15,096 nucleotides of DNA from JAENVU01 sp964544295 (GTDB taxonomy: Bacteria > Actinomycetota > Acidimicrobiia > IMCC26256 > JAENVU01): the NCBI GenBank assembly GCA_964544295.1, contig CAZJBJ010000099.1, positions 1-15,096 of the forward strand, read 5' to 3'. Position 1 is the first letter of the stretch; the number at the start of each line of letters is the position of its first letter. Below the pieces are notes generated by a model. The model searched no databases. It had not been told where the DNA came from and saw nothing but the letters and a program-made list of their open reading frames with translations. Both the position numbers and the translations under genes were made by a program. This document shows, one piece after another, positions 6,353 to 13,339 of the stretch.

Positions 6353-7179
6353 CCATGACCACACCCGCCGACCCGTCGACTCCCGAAGTCCTCTACGAGG
6401 TCGACGGCCACGTCGCGACGGTCACGCTCAACCGGCCCCACCGGCGCAACGCGATCTCGGTGCGCATGCTCGTCGAACTCACCGAGATCATCGAGCGGGT
6501 CGAACGGGATCGGAACGTCCGCGTGGTGATCCTCACCGGTGCGGGTGCGGGGTTCTGCTCCGGTCTCGACATCAAGGACGCGATGGCCGGCACCGGGATC
6601 GGCGGGGGCGGCGACGTGAGCCCCGGCGGCGGGGGCGGCCTGGCCCGGACCAGCGACCTGCCCACGATCGCACTCCACGAGATGAACACGCCGGTGATCG
6701 CGGCGCTGAACGGTGCGGCGGCCGGCTACGGCCTCGACCTTGCCCTGGGGTGCGATCTCCGGCTCGCGGCGGCGTCCGCGCGCCTCCTCCCCGGGTTCGC
6801 GAAGCGCGCGATCGTGCCGGAGAGCGGGGGCACGTGGTACCTCCCGCGTCTGGTGGGCTGGGCGAAGGCGGCGGAGATCGCCTACCTGGGCCGGGACCTG
6901 GACGCGACCGACGCGAAGGAACTCGGACTGGTGAACGACGTCGTCGCCGACGACGAACTGATGAACGTGGCGAAGGACTGGGCCGGTGAGATCGCCGCCA
7001 ACGCGCCGCTCGCGGTGCAGTCGATCAAGCGACTGTTCCGGGCGGGCATGAACGAGGACTTCCGCACCCACTCCGAGCACGTGCTGTTGCAGCTCGCGTC
7101 GCTCATGCGCACCCAGGACTTCCAGGAAGGGCTGCTGAGCTTCATGGAGCGCCGCCCGGCCGAGTTCACCGGCCGGTAA
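6349..7179 (+). CDS. Enoyl-CoA hydratase/isomerase (crotonase) family protein
   Basis: A crotonase-fold enzyme of 276 residues acting on acyl-CoA thioesters in the cytoplasm. It shows TLNRPHRRNAIS, the first oxyanion-hole segment GAGAGFCSGLDIKD (about 64-77), the second HEMNTPVIAALNGAAAGYG, and ESGGTWYLPRLVG (158-170). In hand alignment to rat enoyl-CoA hydratase, the Glu164 equivalent is kept (Glu176) but the Glu144 position is Phe150. Classical hydratase activity is therefore uncertain, and isomerase or another crotonase reaction is possible. A glycine-rich insert lies at about 82-99. The frame is open far upstream through the carboxypeptidase gene; the family N-terminus and ATGA overlap place the start at 6349. 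It has no obvious functional tie to the carboxypeptidase, and ends six bases from the convergent helicase stop. Confidence 0.85.
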   Translation: MTMTTPADPSTPEVLYEVDGHVATVTLNRPHRRNAISVRMLVELTEIIERVERDRNVRVVILTGAGAGFCSGLDIKDAMAGTGIGGGGDVSPGGGGGLARTSDLPTIALHEMNTPVIAALNGAAAGYGLDLALGCDLRLAAASARLLPGFAKRAIVPESGGTWYLPRLVGWAKAAEIAYLGRDLDATDAKELGLVNDVVADDELMNVAKDWAGEIAANAPLAVQSIKRLFRAGMNEDFRTHSEHVLLQLASLMRTQDFQEGLLSFMERRPAEFTGR

Positions 7180-7185
7180 CGGTCG

Positions 7186-8358
7186 CTACGCGACGGCTTC
7201 GTCGGCCGTCGGATCCCAGTTGGCGAGGTCGGTGAGGCGCGGGTCGTTGGAGAAGACCTCGACGATCGGTCGATCGAGCTGCAGCCGACGCTGAATGACG
7301 CGGACGTCGTTCTCCTCGTTCCACAGCGACAGCATCACCGCGACGCCCATCTCGCCGGCGCGGGCCGTGCGGCCCGACCGGTGCAGGTAGGCCTTGTGGT
7401 CCTCGGGCGGGTCGTAGTGGATGACCACGTCGACCCCGTCGACGTGGATACCTCGGGCCGCGACGTCCGTCGCGACCAGCACCGGGAGCTTGCCGTCGGA
7501 GAAGTCGGCGAGCGCCCGTTCCCGTGCGGCTTGGCGCAGGTCGCCGTGGATGGCGCCGGCCTTGACCCGATCACGCAGCAGCTGTTCGACGACCTTGTCG
7601 GCGCCGCGCTTGGTCCGACAGAAGATCAACGTGCGGTCCACGGCACGGGAGATCGCGGCGGCGACCTTCACCTTGTCCATCTGGTGCACCAGGAGGAAGT
7701 GGTGGTGCATCAGGTCGACGGTCTCTTCCTTGGACTCGACCTCGTGCGACACCGGGTCGGTCAGGTACCGGTCGACGAGGCGGTCGATCCCTCGGTCGAG
7801 CGTGGCCGAGAACAGCATCGTCTGGTGGACGCTCTGCACGCGGTGCAGGATCTTCTGCACCTGGGGCAGGAATCCCATGTCGGGCATGCGGTCGGCCTCG
7901 TCGAGAACGAGGACCTGCACCTTGGCGAAGGAGAGTTCGCCCCGCTCCATGAGGTCGATCAGGCGACCGGGCGTGCCGATGAGTACGTCGACGCCGCGCT
8001 GGAGGGCCTCGATCTGGGGGTCCATCCCCACACCGCCGTAGAACGCACTGACCTTCAGGCCGAGGGTCTTGCCCAGCGGTTCGAGGACTTCGCGCACCTG
8101 GTTCGCGAGCTCACGGGTGGGGACGAGCACCAGGCCGTGCGGCTCGCGGGGCGCGGCCGGCTCGACCCGGTCGAGGAGCGGGAGACCGAAGGCGAGGGTC
8201 TTGCCGGACCCCGTCTTGGCCTTGCCGAGGACGTCGCGGCCCGCGAGGGCATCGGCGATGGTGAGGGCTTGGATTGCGAAGGGCTCGTTGATGCCCTGGG
8301 CCGCAAGCGCGTCGGCGAGGGGGGCCGAGACGCCGAGATCGGCGAACGTCGAAGTCAT
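7186..8358 (-). CDS. DEAD-box ATP-dependent RNA helicase
   Basis: Unwinds or remodels RNA using ATP, typically in ribosome assembly or RNA decay. It is 390 residues: the Q-motif region (FADLGVSAPLADAL ... EPFAIQ), Walker A AKTGSGKT (47-54), PTRELA, TPGRL, DEAD (153-156, in LDEADRMPDMGF), SAT (184-186), then the second RecA domain with LIFCRTKRGAD, ATDVAARGIHVDGVD and HRSGRTAR (326-333). The protein stops soon after the helicase core, with only a short acidic tail, closest to the compact RhlE-like class and lacking an RNA-binding C-terminal extension. I chose ATG 8358-8356; the frame extends to 8409, but the added residues (MRAAHRSRMGAPNRKR) cross the likely promoter. The ribosome site is weak. 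It is divergent from the two-component system. Confidence 0.93.
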   Translation of the reverse strand: MTSTFADLGVSAPLADALAAQGINEPFAIQALTIADALAGRDVLGKAKTGSGKTLAFGLPLLDRVEPAAPREPHGLVLVPTRELANQVREVLEPLGKTLGLKVSAFYGGVGMDPQIEALQRGVDVLIGTPGRLIDLMERGELSFAKVQVLVLDEADRMPDMGFLPQVQKILHRVQSVHQTMLFSATLDRGIDRLVDRYLTDPVSHEVESKEETVDLMHHHFLLVHQMDKVKVAAAISRAVDRTLIFCRTKRGADKVVEQLLRDRVKAGAIHGDLRQAARERALADFSDGKLPVLVATDVAARGIHVDGVDVVIHYDPPEDHKAYLHRSGRTARAGEMGVAVMLSLWNEENDVRVIQRRLQLDRPIVEVFSNDPRLTDLANWDPTADEAVA

Positions 8359-8368
8359 GTATCGCTTT

Positions 8369-8432
8369 CGATTCGGGGCTCCCATTCTACTCCGATGGGC
8401 CGCCCGCACGCCCGATCAGCCCGATTCGGGGC
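8369..8432. repeat. 11-bp direct repeat CGATTCGGGGC in divergent promoter region
   Basis: Exact copies lie at 8369-8379 and 8422-8432, 53 bp apart start to start, or about five turns of the helix. The first is in the presumed 5' leader of the helicase gene, the second upstream of both genes. Same-face placement suits a DNA-binding dimer or loop, but no regulator is identified. Confidence 0.45.
8384..8389 (-). promoter_or_regulatory. Candidate -10 element of the helicase promoter (TAGAAT)
   Basis: TAGAAT on the minus strand, one base off TATAAT, lies 25 bases upstream of the helicase ATG. No good -35 hexamer sits 16-18 bases further upstream. Transcription would start near 8377. Confidence 0.4.
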
Positions 8433-8444
8433 GCGACCGCGGCA

Positions 8445-8463
8445 CTGAGCCGGGGCTGAGCCG
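8445..8463 (+). promoter_or_regulatory. Candidate response-regulator operator: two CTGAGCCG boxes with 11-bp period
   Basis: CTGAGCCG occurs at 8445-8452 and again at 8456-8463, exactly 11 bp apart, 38 bases upstream of the response-regulator start codon. OmpR/PhoB-family regulators characteristically bind tandem half-sites with about one helical turn between them, and often control their own operon. The arrangement therefore suggests autoregulation. Family practice supports this; binding is inference. Confidence 0.45.
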
Positions 8464-8501
8464 TCCCCCGACCCGGCACCCCGGCGTGGCAGCATCGGAT
8501 C

Positions 8502-9185
8502 ATGCGGGTCCTCGTGGTCGAAGACGAAACCAACATCGCCGATGCCCTGGCAACGGGCCTGCGCGCCGAAGGTTTCGACGTCGACGTCGTGCACAACGGT
8601 GACGACGGCCTGTGGCGGGCGCGGGAGACGGCCTACGCGGCGATCATCCTGGACATCCTGTTGCCGGGCATGAACGGCTACCGGATCTGTCGGACGCTGC
8701 GGGCCGAGGGGGTGTGGACCCCGATCCTGATGCTCACCGCCAAGGACGGCGAACTCGACGAAGCTGAGGCCCTCGACACCGGCGCCGACGATTTCCTCTC
8801 CAAGCCGTTCTCGTTCGTGGTGCTGGTGGCCCGGCTCCGGGCGCTGCTCCGGCGGGGCGCGGCGCCCCGCCCGACGGTGCTGCAGGTGGGCACGCTCAGC
8901 CTGGATCCGGCGTCGCGGGAGTGTCACCGGGGCGAGGCCGCGATCGAACTCACCGCCCGCGAGTACTCGCTGCTCGAACTGCTGATGCGACGCTCCGACG
9001 CCATCGTGTCGAAGGCGGAGCTGATCGACGAGGTGTGGGGTCCGGACTTCCCCGGTGACCCCAACATCGTCGAGGTCTACATCGGGTACGTGCGGAAGAA
9101 GATCGACGCACCGTTCGGGCTCCAGACCATCCTCACGGTCCGCGGCGCGGGATACCGGTTGGTCCCGGACGTCACGGCCGACTGA
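8502..9185 (+). CDS. OmpR/PhoB-family DNA-binding response regulator
   Basis: Cytoplasmic output half of a two-component system. It is 227 residues: a receiver domain at 1-118 with the acidic pocket EDE (7-9), phosphoacceptor Asp51 (IILDILLPGMNG), Thr79 and Lys101 (LSKPF); then a winged-helix domain at about 127-224 (ELTAREYSLLELL, VYIGYVRKKID, TVRGAGYRLV). All conserved phosphorylation residues are present. ATG 8502 starts directly at the family N-terminus; there is no clear Shine-Dalgarno sequence. It overlaps the kinase start by one base (TGATG), so the two are translationally coupled. Tandem 11-bp-period boxes just upstream suggest autoregulation. The signal and target genes cannot be told from sequence; MprA/TcrR-like subgroups are possible, but I assign no symbol. 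Confidence 0.95.
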   Translation: MRVLVVEDETNIADALATGLRAEGFDVDVVHNGDDGLWRARETAYAAIILDILLPGMNGYRICRTLRAEGVWTPILMLTAKDGELDEAEALDTGADDFLSKPFSFVVLVARLRALLRRGAAPRPTVLQVGTLSLDPASRECHRGEAAIELTAREYSLLELLMRRSDAIVSKAELIDEVWGPDFPGDPNIVEVYIGYVRKKIDAPFGLQTILTVRGAGYRLVPDVTAD

Positions 9186-10696
9186 TGGCCGCGACGCCCC
9201 GCGCGTCCTGGGGCACCGTCCGGGTCCGGGTGACCATCGCGGCCACGCTGGTCGTCACCTTCGCGCTCGTCGTCTCGTCCTGGTTCGTGGTGCGCGCGGT
9301 GCGGTCGTCGCTCCGCGAGGACCTGCGGACCGAGAGCGCACTCGCGCTGGCCGACGCGCTCGAACGGTTCGAGACTCGCGGACCCTCCAACCCGTTGCCG
9401 GTACCGAGCCCGTCCGGGTTCGTCATCGTCGCGGTGCAGGACGACGGCAGGATCCGCGACGGCTCCCCCGGCCTCACCGCCCGCACCTGGGCCAGCTTCG
9501 TCGGCGACGCGTCGCAGGACCCGGCCATTGTCGGACGCAACGGTCGGCCCTTCCCCCGCGCCATCGCCGGTGAACAGCACATCTGGTTCGTGGCCGGACG
9601 GATCTTCAACTTCATCCCGGTCCAGATCAACGGCGCACCGGGCTATCTCGTGGCCGCCGGAACCCAACGCACCATCGAGAGTTCGGTCAAGACCGTGACC
9701 AGCGCGCTCACCTGGACGGTGCCCGGGCTCATCCTGTTCATGGGACTGGTGGCGTGGGGCGTCACCGGGCGGGCGCTGCGCCCGGTCGAGAAGATTCGCC
9801 GGGACGTCGCCGAGATCAGCGCGACCAACATCGAGCAGCGCGTCTACGAACCGCGAGCGCGCGACGAGGTGGGTCGCCTGGCCCGCACCATGAACCAGAT
9901 GCTGGACCGGCTCCACAGTTCCTCGACCCGGCAACGTCAGTTCGTCTCGGACGCCTCCCACGAACTGCGGTCGCCGGTCGCTGCCATCCGCGCGACCGGC
10001 GAGGTCGCGCTGAGCCATCCCGAAGCCGCCGACTGGCCCGCGGTGGTCGAGCGCATCCTCACCGAGGACGCCCGCATGGAACGCATCGTCGGCGATCTCC
10101 TCGACCTCGCCCGCGCCGACGAGGGCACCATCCCGACCACGATGGTGGATCTGGACGACATCGTCTTCGACGAGGCGACCCAGACCCACCGACCCGATGT
10201 CGCCGTGCACAGCGACCACGTCTCCGCCGGTCGGGTCCGGGGCAGCCGGGAACAGTTGACCCGCATCGTGCGCAACCTGTTGGACAACGCCACCCGCCAC
10301 GCGCGCTCGCAGGTGCGGGTGACGCTCACGACCGACGACGCCGTGTACCTCACCGTCGAGGACGACGGCCCGGGGATCCCGACCGAGGATCGGGAGCGGG
10401 TCTTCGAACGCTTCACCCGCCTCGACGACGGCCGCGCCCGTGATGCCGGTGGGCTCGGGCTCGGCCTGGCGATGGTGCGCGCCAACGCCGAACATCACGG
10501 TGGATCGGTGGCGATCCTCGACCCCGTCGCTGCCGACTACCCCGGCGCCCGCGTGGTCGTGCGCTTGCCGATCCCGAACGCGTCGGTCGATCCGGTCGAA
10601 CCCCTCGACCTACCAGGGCATCGCGGTGCCGCCGTTGGGGCGGAGGATCTGGCCGGTCATGAACGAGGCGCGCTCGGAGACCAGGAACAGGATTGA
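9185..10696 (+). CDS. HAMP-containing membrane sensor histidine kinase
   Basis: Sensor partner of the adjacent response regulator. It is 503 residues: first membrane helix at about 15-37; an extracytoplasmic sensor region at about 38-176 without a recognised fold; second membrane helix at about 177-196; HAMP at about 197-250; an H-box with phosphoacceptor His259 (FVSDASHELRSPVAAIRAT); N-box RNLLDNATRHA (Asn364, Asn368); G1 DDGPGI (393-398); an F-box region (VFERFTRLD); and G2 GGLGLGLA (422-429). The ATPase core ends near residue 463. The last 30 or so residues (PGHRGAAVGAEDLAGHERGA) are read antisense through the 3' end of the convergent dehydrogenase gene, an 87-base overlap, and look non-conserved. 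No catalytic residue is missing. Confidence 0.95.
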   Translation: MAATPRASWGTVRVRVTIAATLVVTFALVVSSWFVVRAVRSSLREDLRTESALALADALERFETRGPSNPLPVPSPSGFVIVAVQDDGRIRDGSPGLTARTWASFVGDASQDPAIVGRNGRPFPRAIAGEQHIWFVAGRIFNFIPVQINGAPGYLVAAGTQRTIESSVKTVTSALTWTVPGLILFMGLVAWGVTGRALRPVEKIRRDVAEISATNIEQRVYEPRARDEVGRLARTMNQMLDRLHSSSTRQRQFVSDASHELRSPVAAIRATGEVALSHPEAADWPAVVERILTEDARMERIVGDLLDLARADEGTIPTTMVDLDDIVFDEATQTHRPDVAVHSDHVSAGRVRGSREQLTRIVRNLLDNATRHARSQVRVTLTTDDAVYLTVEDDGPGIPTEDRERVFERFTRLDDGRARDAGGLGLGLAMVRANAEHHGGSVAILDPVAADYPGARVVVRLPIPNASVDPVEPLDLPGHRGAAVGAEDLAGHERGALGDQEQD

Positions 10697-11407
10697 GTCG
10701 GCGACGTCCTGGGCCGAACCCACCCGCTTGAGCGGGGCCATCGCCCCGAACCGCTGCCGGTACTTCTCGAGCCGCTCGGGGTCGACGTTGCCGTCCTCGT
10801 CCACGAAGTTGTGGCGGGAGAAGTTGGTCTCGATCACGCCGGGTGCGAGGGCGTTGACCCGGATGCCGAGCGGGCCGGCCTCGCACGCCAGGGTCTTGGT
10901 GAGCATCGCCACCGCGGCCTTGGTCATGCCGTAACAGGCCAGGGTCGGGGCCGGCGTGTCGATGGCGCCGGAGGAGACGTTGATGATGTTGCCCGAACCC
11001 TGGTCACCCATCACCCGCAGCGCCGCCTGGCAGCCGTAGAAGACGCTCTTGAGGTTGATCGCGAGGATGCGCTCGAACTCGTCGTCGGAACACTCGGCGA
11101 TCATCCGGTTGTGCGGCACGCCCGCGATGTTGCCGACGATGTCGACCCGGCCGAACTCGGCCTTCGCCCCGTCGATGAGGGCGTCCACTTCGGCGCGCTG
11201 GGTCACGTCGGTCCGTTGCGCCCGGGCGGTGCCACCGGCGGCGGTGATCTCCGCGACGGTGGCCTCGGCGGCGTCGACGTCGATGTCACCACCGACGACG
11301 GTCGCGCCGGCGCCGGCCAAGGTGATCGCGGTCGCCTTGCCGATGCCGCTACCTGCACCGGTCAACACCGCAACCTGTCCCGAGAGATCGAATCCGCTGA
11401 CGGCCAT
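10610..11407 (-). CDS. Short-chain dehydrogenase/reductase (classical SDR)
   Basis: A Rossmann-fold oxidoreductase of 265 residues. TGAGSGIG (16-23) is the coenzyme motif. Asp41 in GGDIDVD, at the end of strand 2, points to NAD(H) rather than NADP(H). The catalytic set is Asn118, Ser145/146 (NVSSGAI), Tyr159 and Lys163 (YGMTK). The C-terminus FMTGQILRPNGGTAMPW has the usual family ending, so the stop is real despite overlapping the kinase gene. A GTG at 11413 is in frame but only two bases from the ribosome site; GGAGGT with eight bases to ATG 11407 decides the start. The substrate is unknown; a 3-oxoacyl or hydroxysteroid-like alcohol is typical. It is probably transcribed alone. Confidence 0.92.
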   Translation of the reverse strand: MAVSGFDLSGQVAVLTGAGSGIGKATAITLAGAGATVVGGDIDVDAAEATVAEITAAGGTARAQRTDVTQRAEVDALIDGAKAEFGRVDIVGNIAGVPHNRMIAECSDDEFERILAINLKSVFYGCQAALRVMGDQGSGNIINVSSGAIDTPAPTLACYGMTKAAVAMLTKTLACEAGPLGIRVNALAPGVIETNFSRHNFVDEDGNVDPERLEKYRQRFGAMAPLKRVGSAQDVADSILFLVSERASFMTGQILRPNGGTAMPW

Positions 11408-11415
11408 CGCCACAT

Positions 11416-11421
11416 ACCTCC
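11416..11421 (-). promoter_or_regulatory. Ribosome binding site deciding the SDR start
   Basis: GGAGGT on the minus strand, with an 8-base spacer to ATG 11407, excludes the in-frame GTG at 11413 as the start. A TATTAG -10-like hexamer lies upstream at 11446-11441, with no good -35. Confidence 0.75.
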
Positions 11422-11497
11422 AGTGAGTGAGTCCCGGACACTAATAGGACCGGCTCGGACCCTCGATTCCGACGCCGGGGATACGCTGCGGTCGCCC

Positions 11498-12208
11498 ATG
11501 GTCGAGTTCTCGGTTGCGAGTTTCAATTTGCATTGGGGGGTCGACATGCGTGGCCATCCCTTCGACGTGCTCGGTGCGGTGCAGGCGCTCGACGCCGACG
11601 TGACGGTGCTGCCCGAGTCCTGGCGCCCCGGCGATCGGCCGGCGGTGATCGACGAACTGGCTCGCACCATCGGCGCGGAACTGCACGACATCCCGTTCAT
11701 GTCCGATCGGAATCCGGCCAAGCCCCGCCGGCTCCGGGTCGGCGACGGACCGGCCGGAACGTGCGGGCTCGCGATCCTGTCGCGGCTCCCGGTGCGGCGG
11801 GTCCAGACCGTGACGCTGCCGAAGGCGCCCGGTGACGTCATCGAGCAGCGGCAGGCGATCATCCTCGACGTCCAGACGCCCGGCGGGACGATCGCGGTCG
11901 CCGGGATCCACGCGTCGCATCGCTTGTGGGGCTCACTCCCCCAGCTGCGCGCGCTCGACGCCGCGCTCGCGACCCGGGCGATGCCGTCGGTGATCGCGGG
12001 CGATTGCAACATGTGGGGCCCGCCGATCCAGGCCGTCCTGCGCAACCGGCGCCGGGCGGTGCGGGGTCGCACCTGGCCGGCGTGGCGGCCACACAGCCAG
12101 ATCGACCACATCTGGATCGACGACCGGCTCGACGTCGTGGACTCGCGCGTCGGACCGTCGGTGGGATCGGATCACCGGGCCGTACGGGCGACCCTCCGGG
12201 TGAGGTAG
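11498..12208 (+). CDS. Endonuclease/exonuclease/phosphatase (EEP) family protein
   Basis: A metal-dependent phosphoesterase of the DNase I / exonuclease III fold, 236 residues. Recognisable active-site blocks are SFNLHWG (Asn10), LPESWRP (Glu40, metal ligand), GIHASH (His138), AGDCNMWG (Asp169, Asn171), QIDHIWID (Asp203) and GSDHRAV (Asp225, His226). All main catalytic positions are filled, so it should be active, but nuclease, phosphatase and phospholipase members share these motifs and the substrate cannot be chosen. No signal peptide is visible. ATG 11498 fits the family N-terminus even though the frame is open far upstream; a Shine-Dalgarno sequence is lacking. It is 45 bases from mscR and may share its transcript. 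Confidence 0.88.
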   Translation: MVEFSVASFNLHWGVDMRGHPFDVLGAVQALDADVTVLPESWRPGDRPAVIDELARTIGAELHDIPFMSDRNPAKPRRLRVGDGPAGTCGLAILSRLPVRRVQTVTLPKAPGDVIEQRQAIILDVQTPGGTIAVAGIHASHRLWGSLPQLRALDAALATRAMPSVIAGDCNMWGPPIQAVLRNRRRAVRGRTWPAWRPHSQIDHIWIDDRLDVVDSRVGPSVGSDHRAVRATLRVR

Positions 12209-12227
12209 AACACCTCGACAGCAGCGA

Positions 12228-12241
12228 GCCCGGCGCCGGGC
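12228..12241 (+). promoter_or_regulatory. 14-bp perfect palindrome abutting the mscR ribosome site
   Basis: GCCCGGCGCCGGGC is perfectly self-complementary and ends at the base before the AGGAGG ribosome site of mscR (12242-12247). A shorter inverted repeat, GAGGT-AGAAC-ACCTC, lies at 12202-12216 over the upstream gene's stop. Either could be an operator or an RNA hairpin affecting mscR translation. GC-only palindromes are fairly common in such DNA. Confidence 0.4.
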
Positions 12242-12253
12242 AGGAGGACACCG

Positions 12254-13339
12254 ATGGCACACGAAGTCCGCGGGATCGTGGCCCGCGCCAAGGGACAACC
12301 GGTCACGACCGAGACGATCGTCGTCCCCGATCCGGGCCCGGGTGAGGCGTTGATCGACGTCCAGGCGTGCGGGGTGTGCCACACCGACCTCCACTACCGG
12401 GAGGGCGCGATCAACGACGACTTCCCGTTCCTCCTCGGCCACGAGGCCGCCGGGGTCGTCGCCGCGGTCGGCGACGACGTCACGTCCGTCGCGCCGGGCG
12501 ACTTCGTCGTCCTCAACTGGCGGGCCGTCTGCGGGGAGTGTCGGTCGTGCCGGCGCGGCAAGCCGTGGTACTGCTTCAACACCCACAACGCCACCCAGCC
12601 GATGACCCTCGCCGACGGTCAACCGCTCACGCCCGCCCTCGGGATCGGCGCGTTCGCGGAGAAGACGCTCGTCGCCGCCGGTCAGGCCACCAAGGTGAAC
12701 CCGGCGGCGAGCCCGGCCGCGGCGGGGCTCCTCGGATGCGGCGTGATGGCCGGGCTCGGTGCCGCGATGCACACGGGCGACGTCCAGCCCGGCGACTCGG
12801 TGGCGGTGTTCGGCTGCGGCGGCGTGGGCAACGCGGCCATCGTCGGCGCGCGGTTGGCGGGCGCGGCGACGGTGATCGCGATCGACCTGGACCCGAAGAA
12901 GCTCGAGCTCGCACGCCGGTTCGGTGCGACCCACGTGATCGACGCGAGCACAGGTGACGTGGTGGAGGCGGTCCGCGCCGTCACCGACGGCAACGGTGCC
13001 GACGTCTGCATCGAGGCCGTCGGCCGGCCCGAGGTGATGCAGCAGGCGTTCTTCGCCCGCGATCTCGCCGGCACGCTCGTCCAGGTCGGGGTGCCCGACC
13101 CGTCGATGACGATCGAACTGCCGATGATCGAGTTCTTCGGTCGCGGCGGCGCGCTGAAGCCGAGCTGGTACGGGGATTGCCTGCCGAGTCGGGACTTCCC
13201 ACTGCTGATCGACCTGTACCTCCAGGGCCGCCTCCCGCTCGACGATTTCGTGACCGAGACCATCCCGCTCGACGCGGTGGAGGACGCGTTCCACAAGATG
13301 GAACGCGGCGAGGTCCTGCGCTCCGTGGTGGTCCTGTGA
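12254..13339 (+). CDS. mscR: S-(hydroxymethyl)mycothiol dehydrogenase (mycothiol-dependent formaldehyde dehydrogenase)
   Basis: Oxidises the formaldehyde-mycothiol adduct to S-formylmycothiol with NAD+; also linked in this family to S-nitrosomycothiol reduction. It is a zinc medium-chain dehydrogenase of 361 residues, the length I recall for the mycobacterial enzyme. The catalytic zinc ligands are Cys42 (ACGVCHTDL), His63 with Glu64 (LLGHEAAG) and Cys162 (GLLGCGVMAG). The structural-zinc cysteines are 93, 96, 99 and 107 (NWRAVCGECRSCRRGKPWYC). GCGGVG (187-192) with Asp211 at the end of strand 2 indicates NAD. The stretch GGALKPSWYGDCLPSRDFP strongly recalls the mycothiol-specific subgroup. 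AGGAGG at 12242-12247, six bases before ATG, is an excellent ribosome site. The stop overlaps the next gene (GTGA). It indicates that the host makes mycothiol. Confidence 0.92.
   Translation: MAHEVRGIVARAKGQPVTTETIVVPDPGPGEALIDVQACGVCHTDLHYREGAINDDFPFLLGHEAAGVVAAVGDDVTSVAPGDFVVLNWRAVCGECRSCRRGKPWYCFNTHNATQPMTLADGQPLTPALGIGAFAEKTLVAAGQATKVNPAASPAAAGLLGCGVMAGLGAAMHTGDVQPGDSVAVFGCGGVGNAAIVGARLAGAATVIAIDLDPKKLELARRFGATHVIDASTGDVVEAVRAVTDGNGADVCIEAVGRPEVMQQAFFARDLAGTLVQVGVPDPSMTIELPMIEFFGRGGALKPSWYGDCLPSRDFPLLIDLYLQGRLPLDDFVTETIPLDAVEDAFHKMERGEVLRSVVVL

Noticed and set aside
7167..7176. ACCGGCCGGT palindrome at the crotonase gene end
   Set aside because: Short GC-rich palindrome within the last codons and stop, without a U-tract; no support as a terminator or operator.
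9077..10498. 473-codon open frame antisense to the histidine kinase
   Set aside because: Shadow frame; all kinase motifs lie on the plus strand in order.
11933..13294. 453-codon open frame antisense to mscR
   Set aside because: Shadow frame; mscR zinc and coenzyme motifs are intact on the plus strand.
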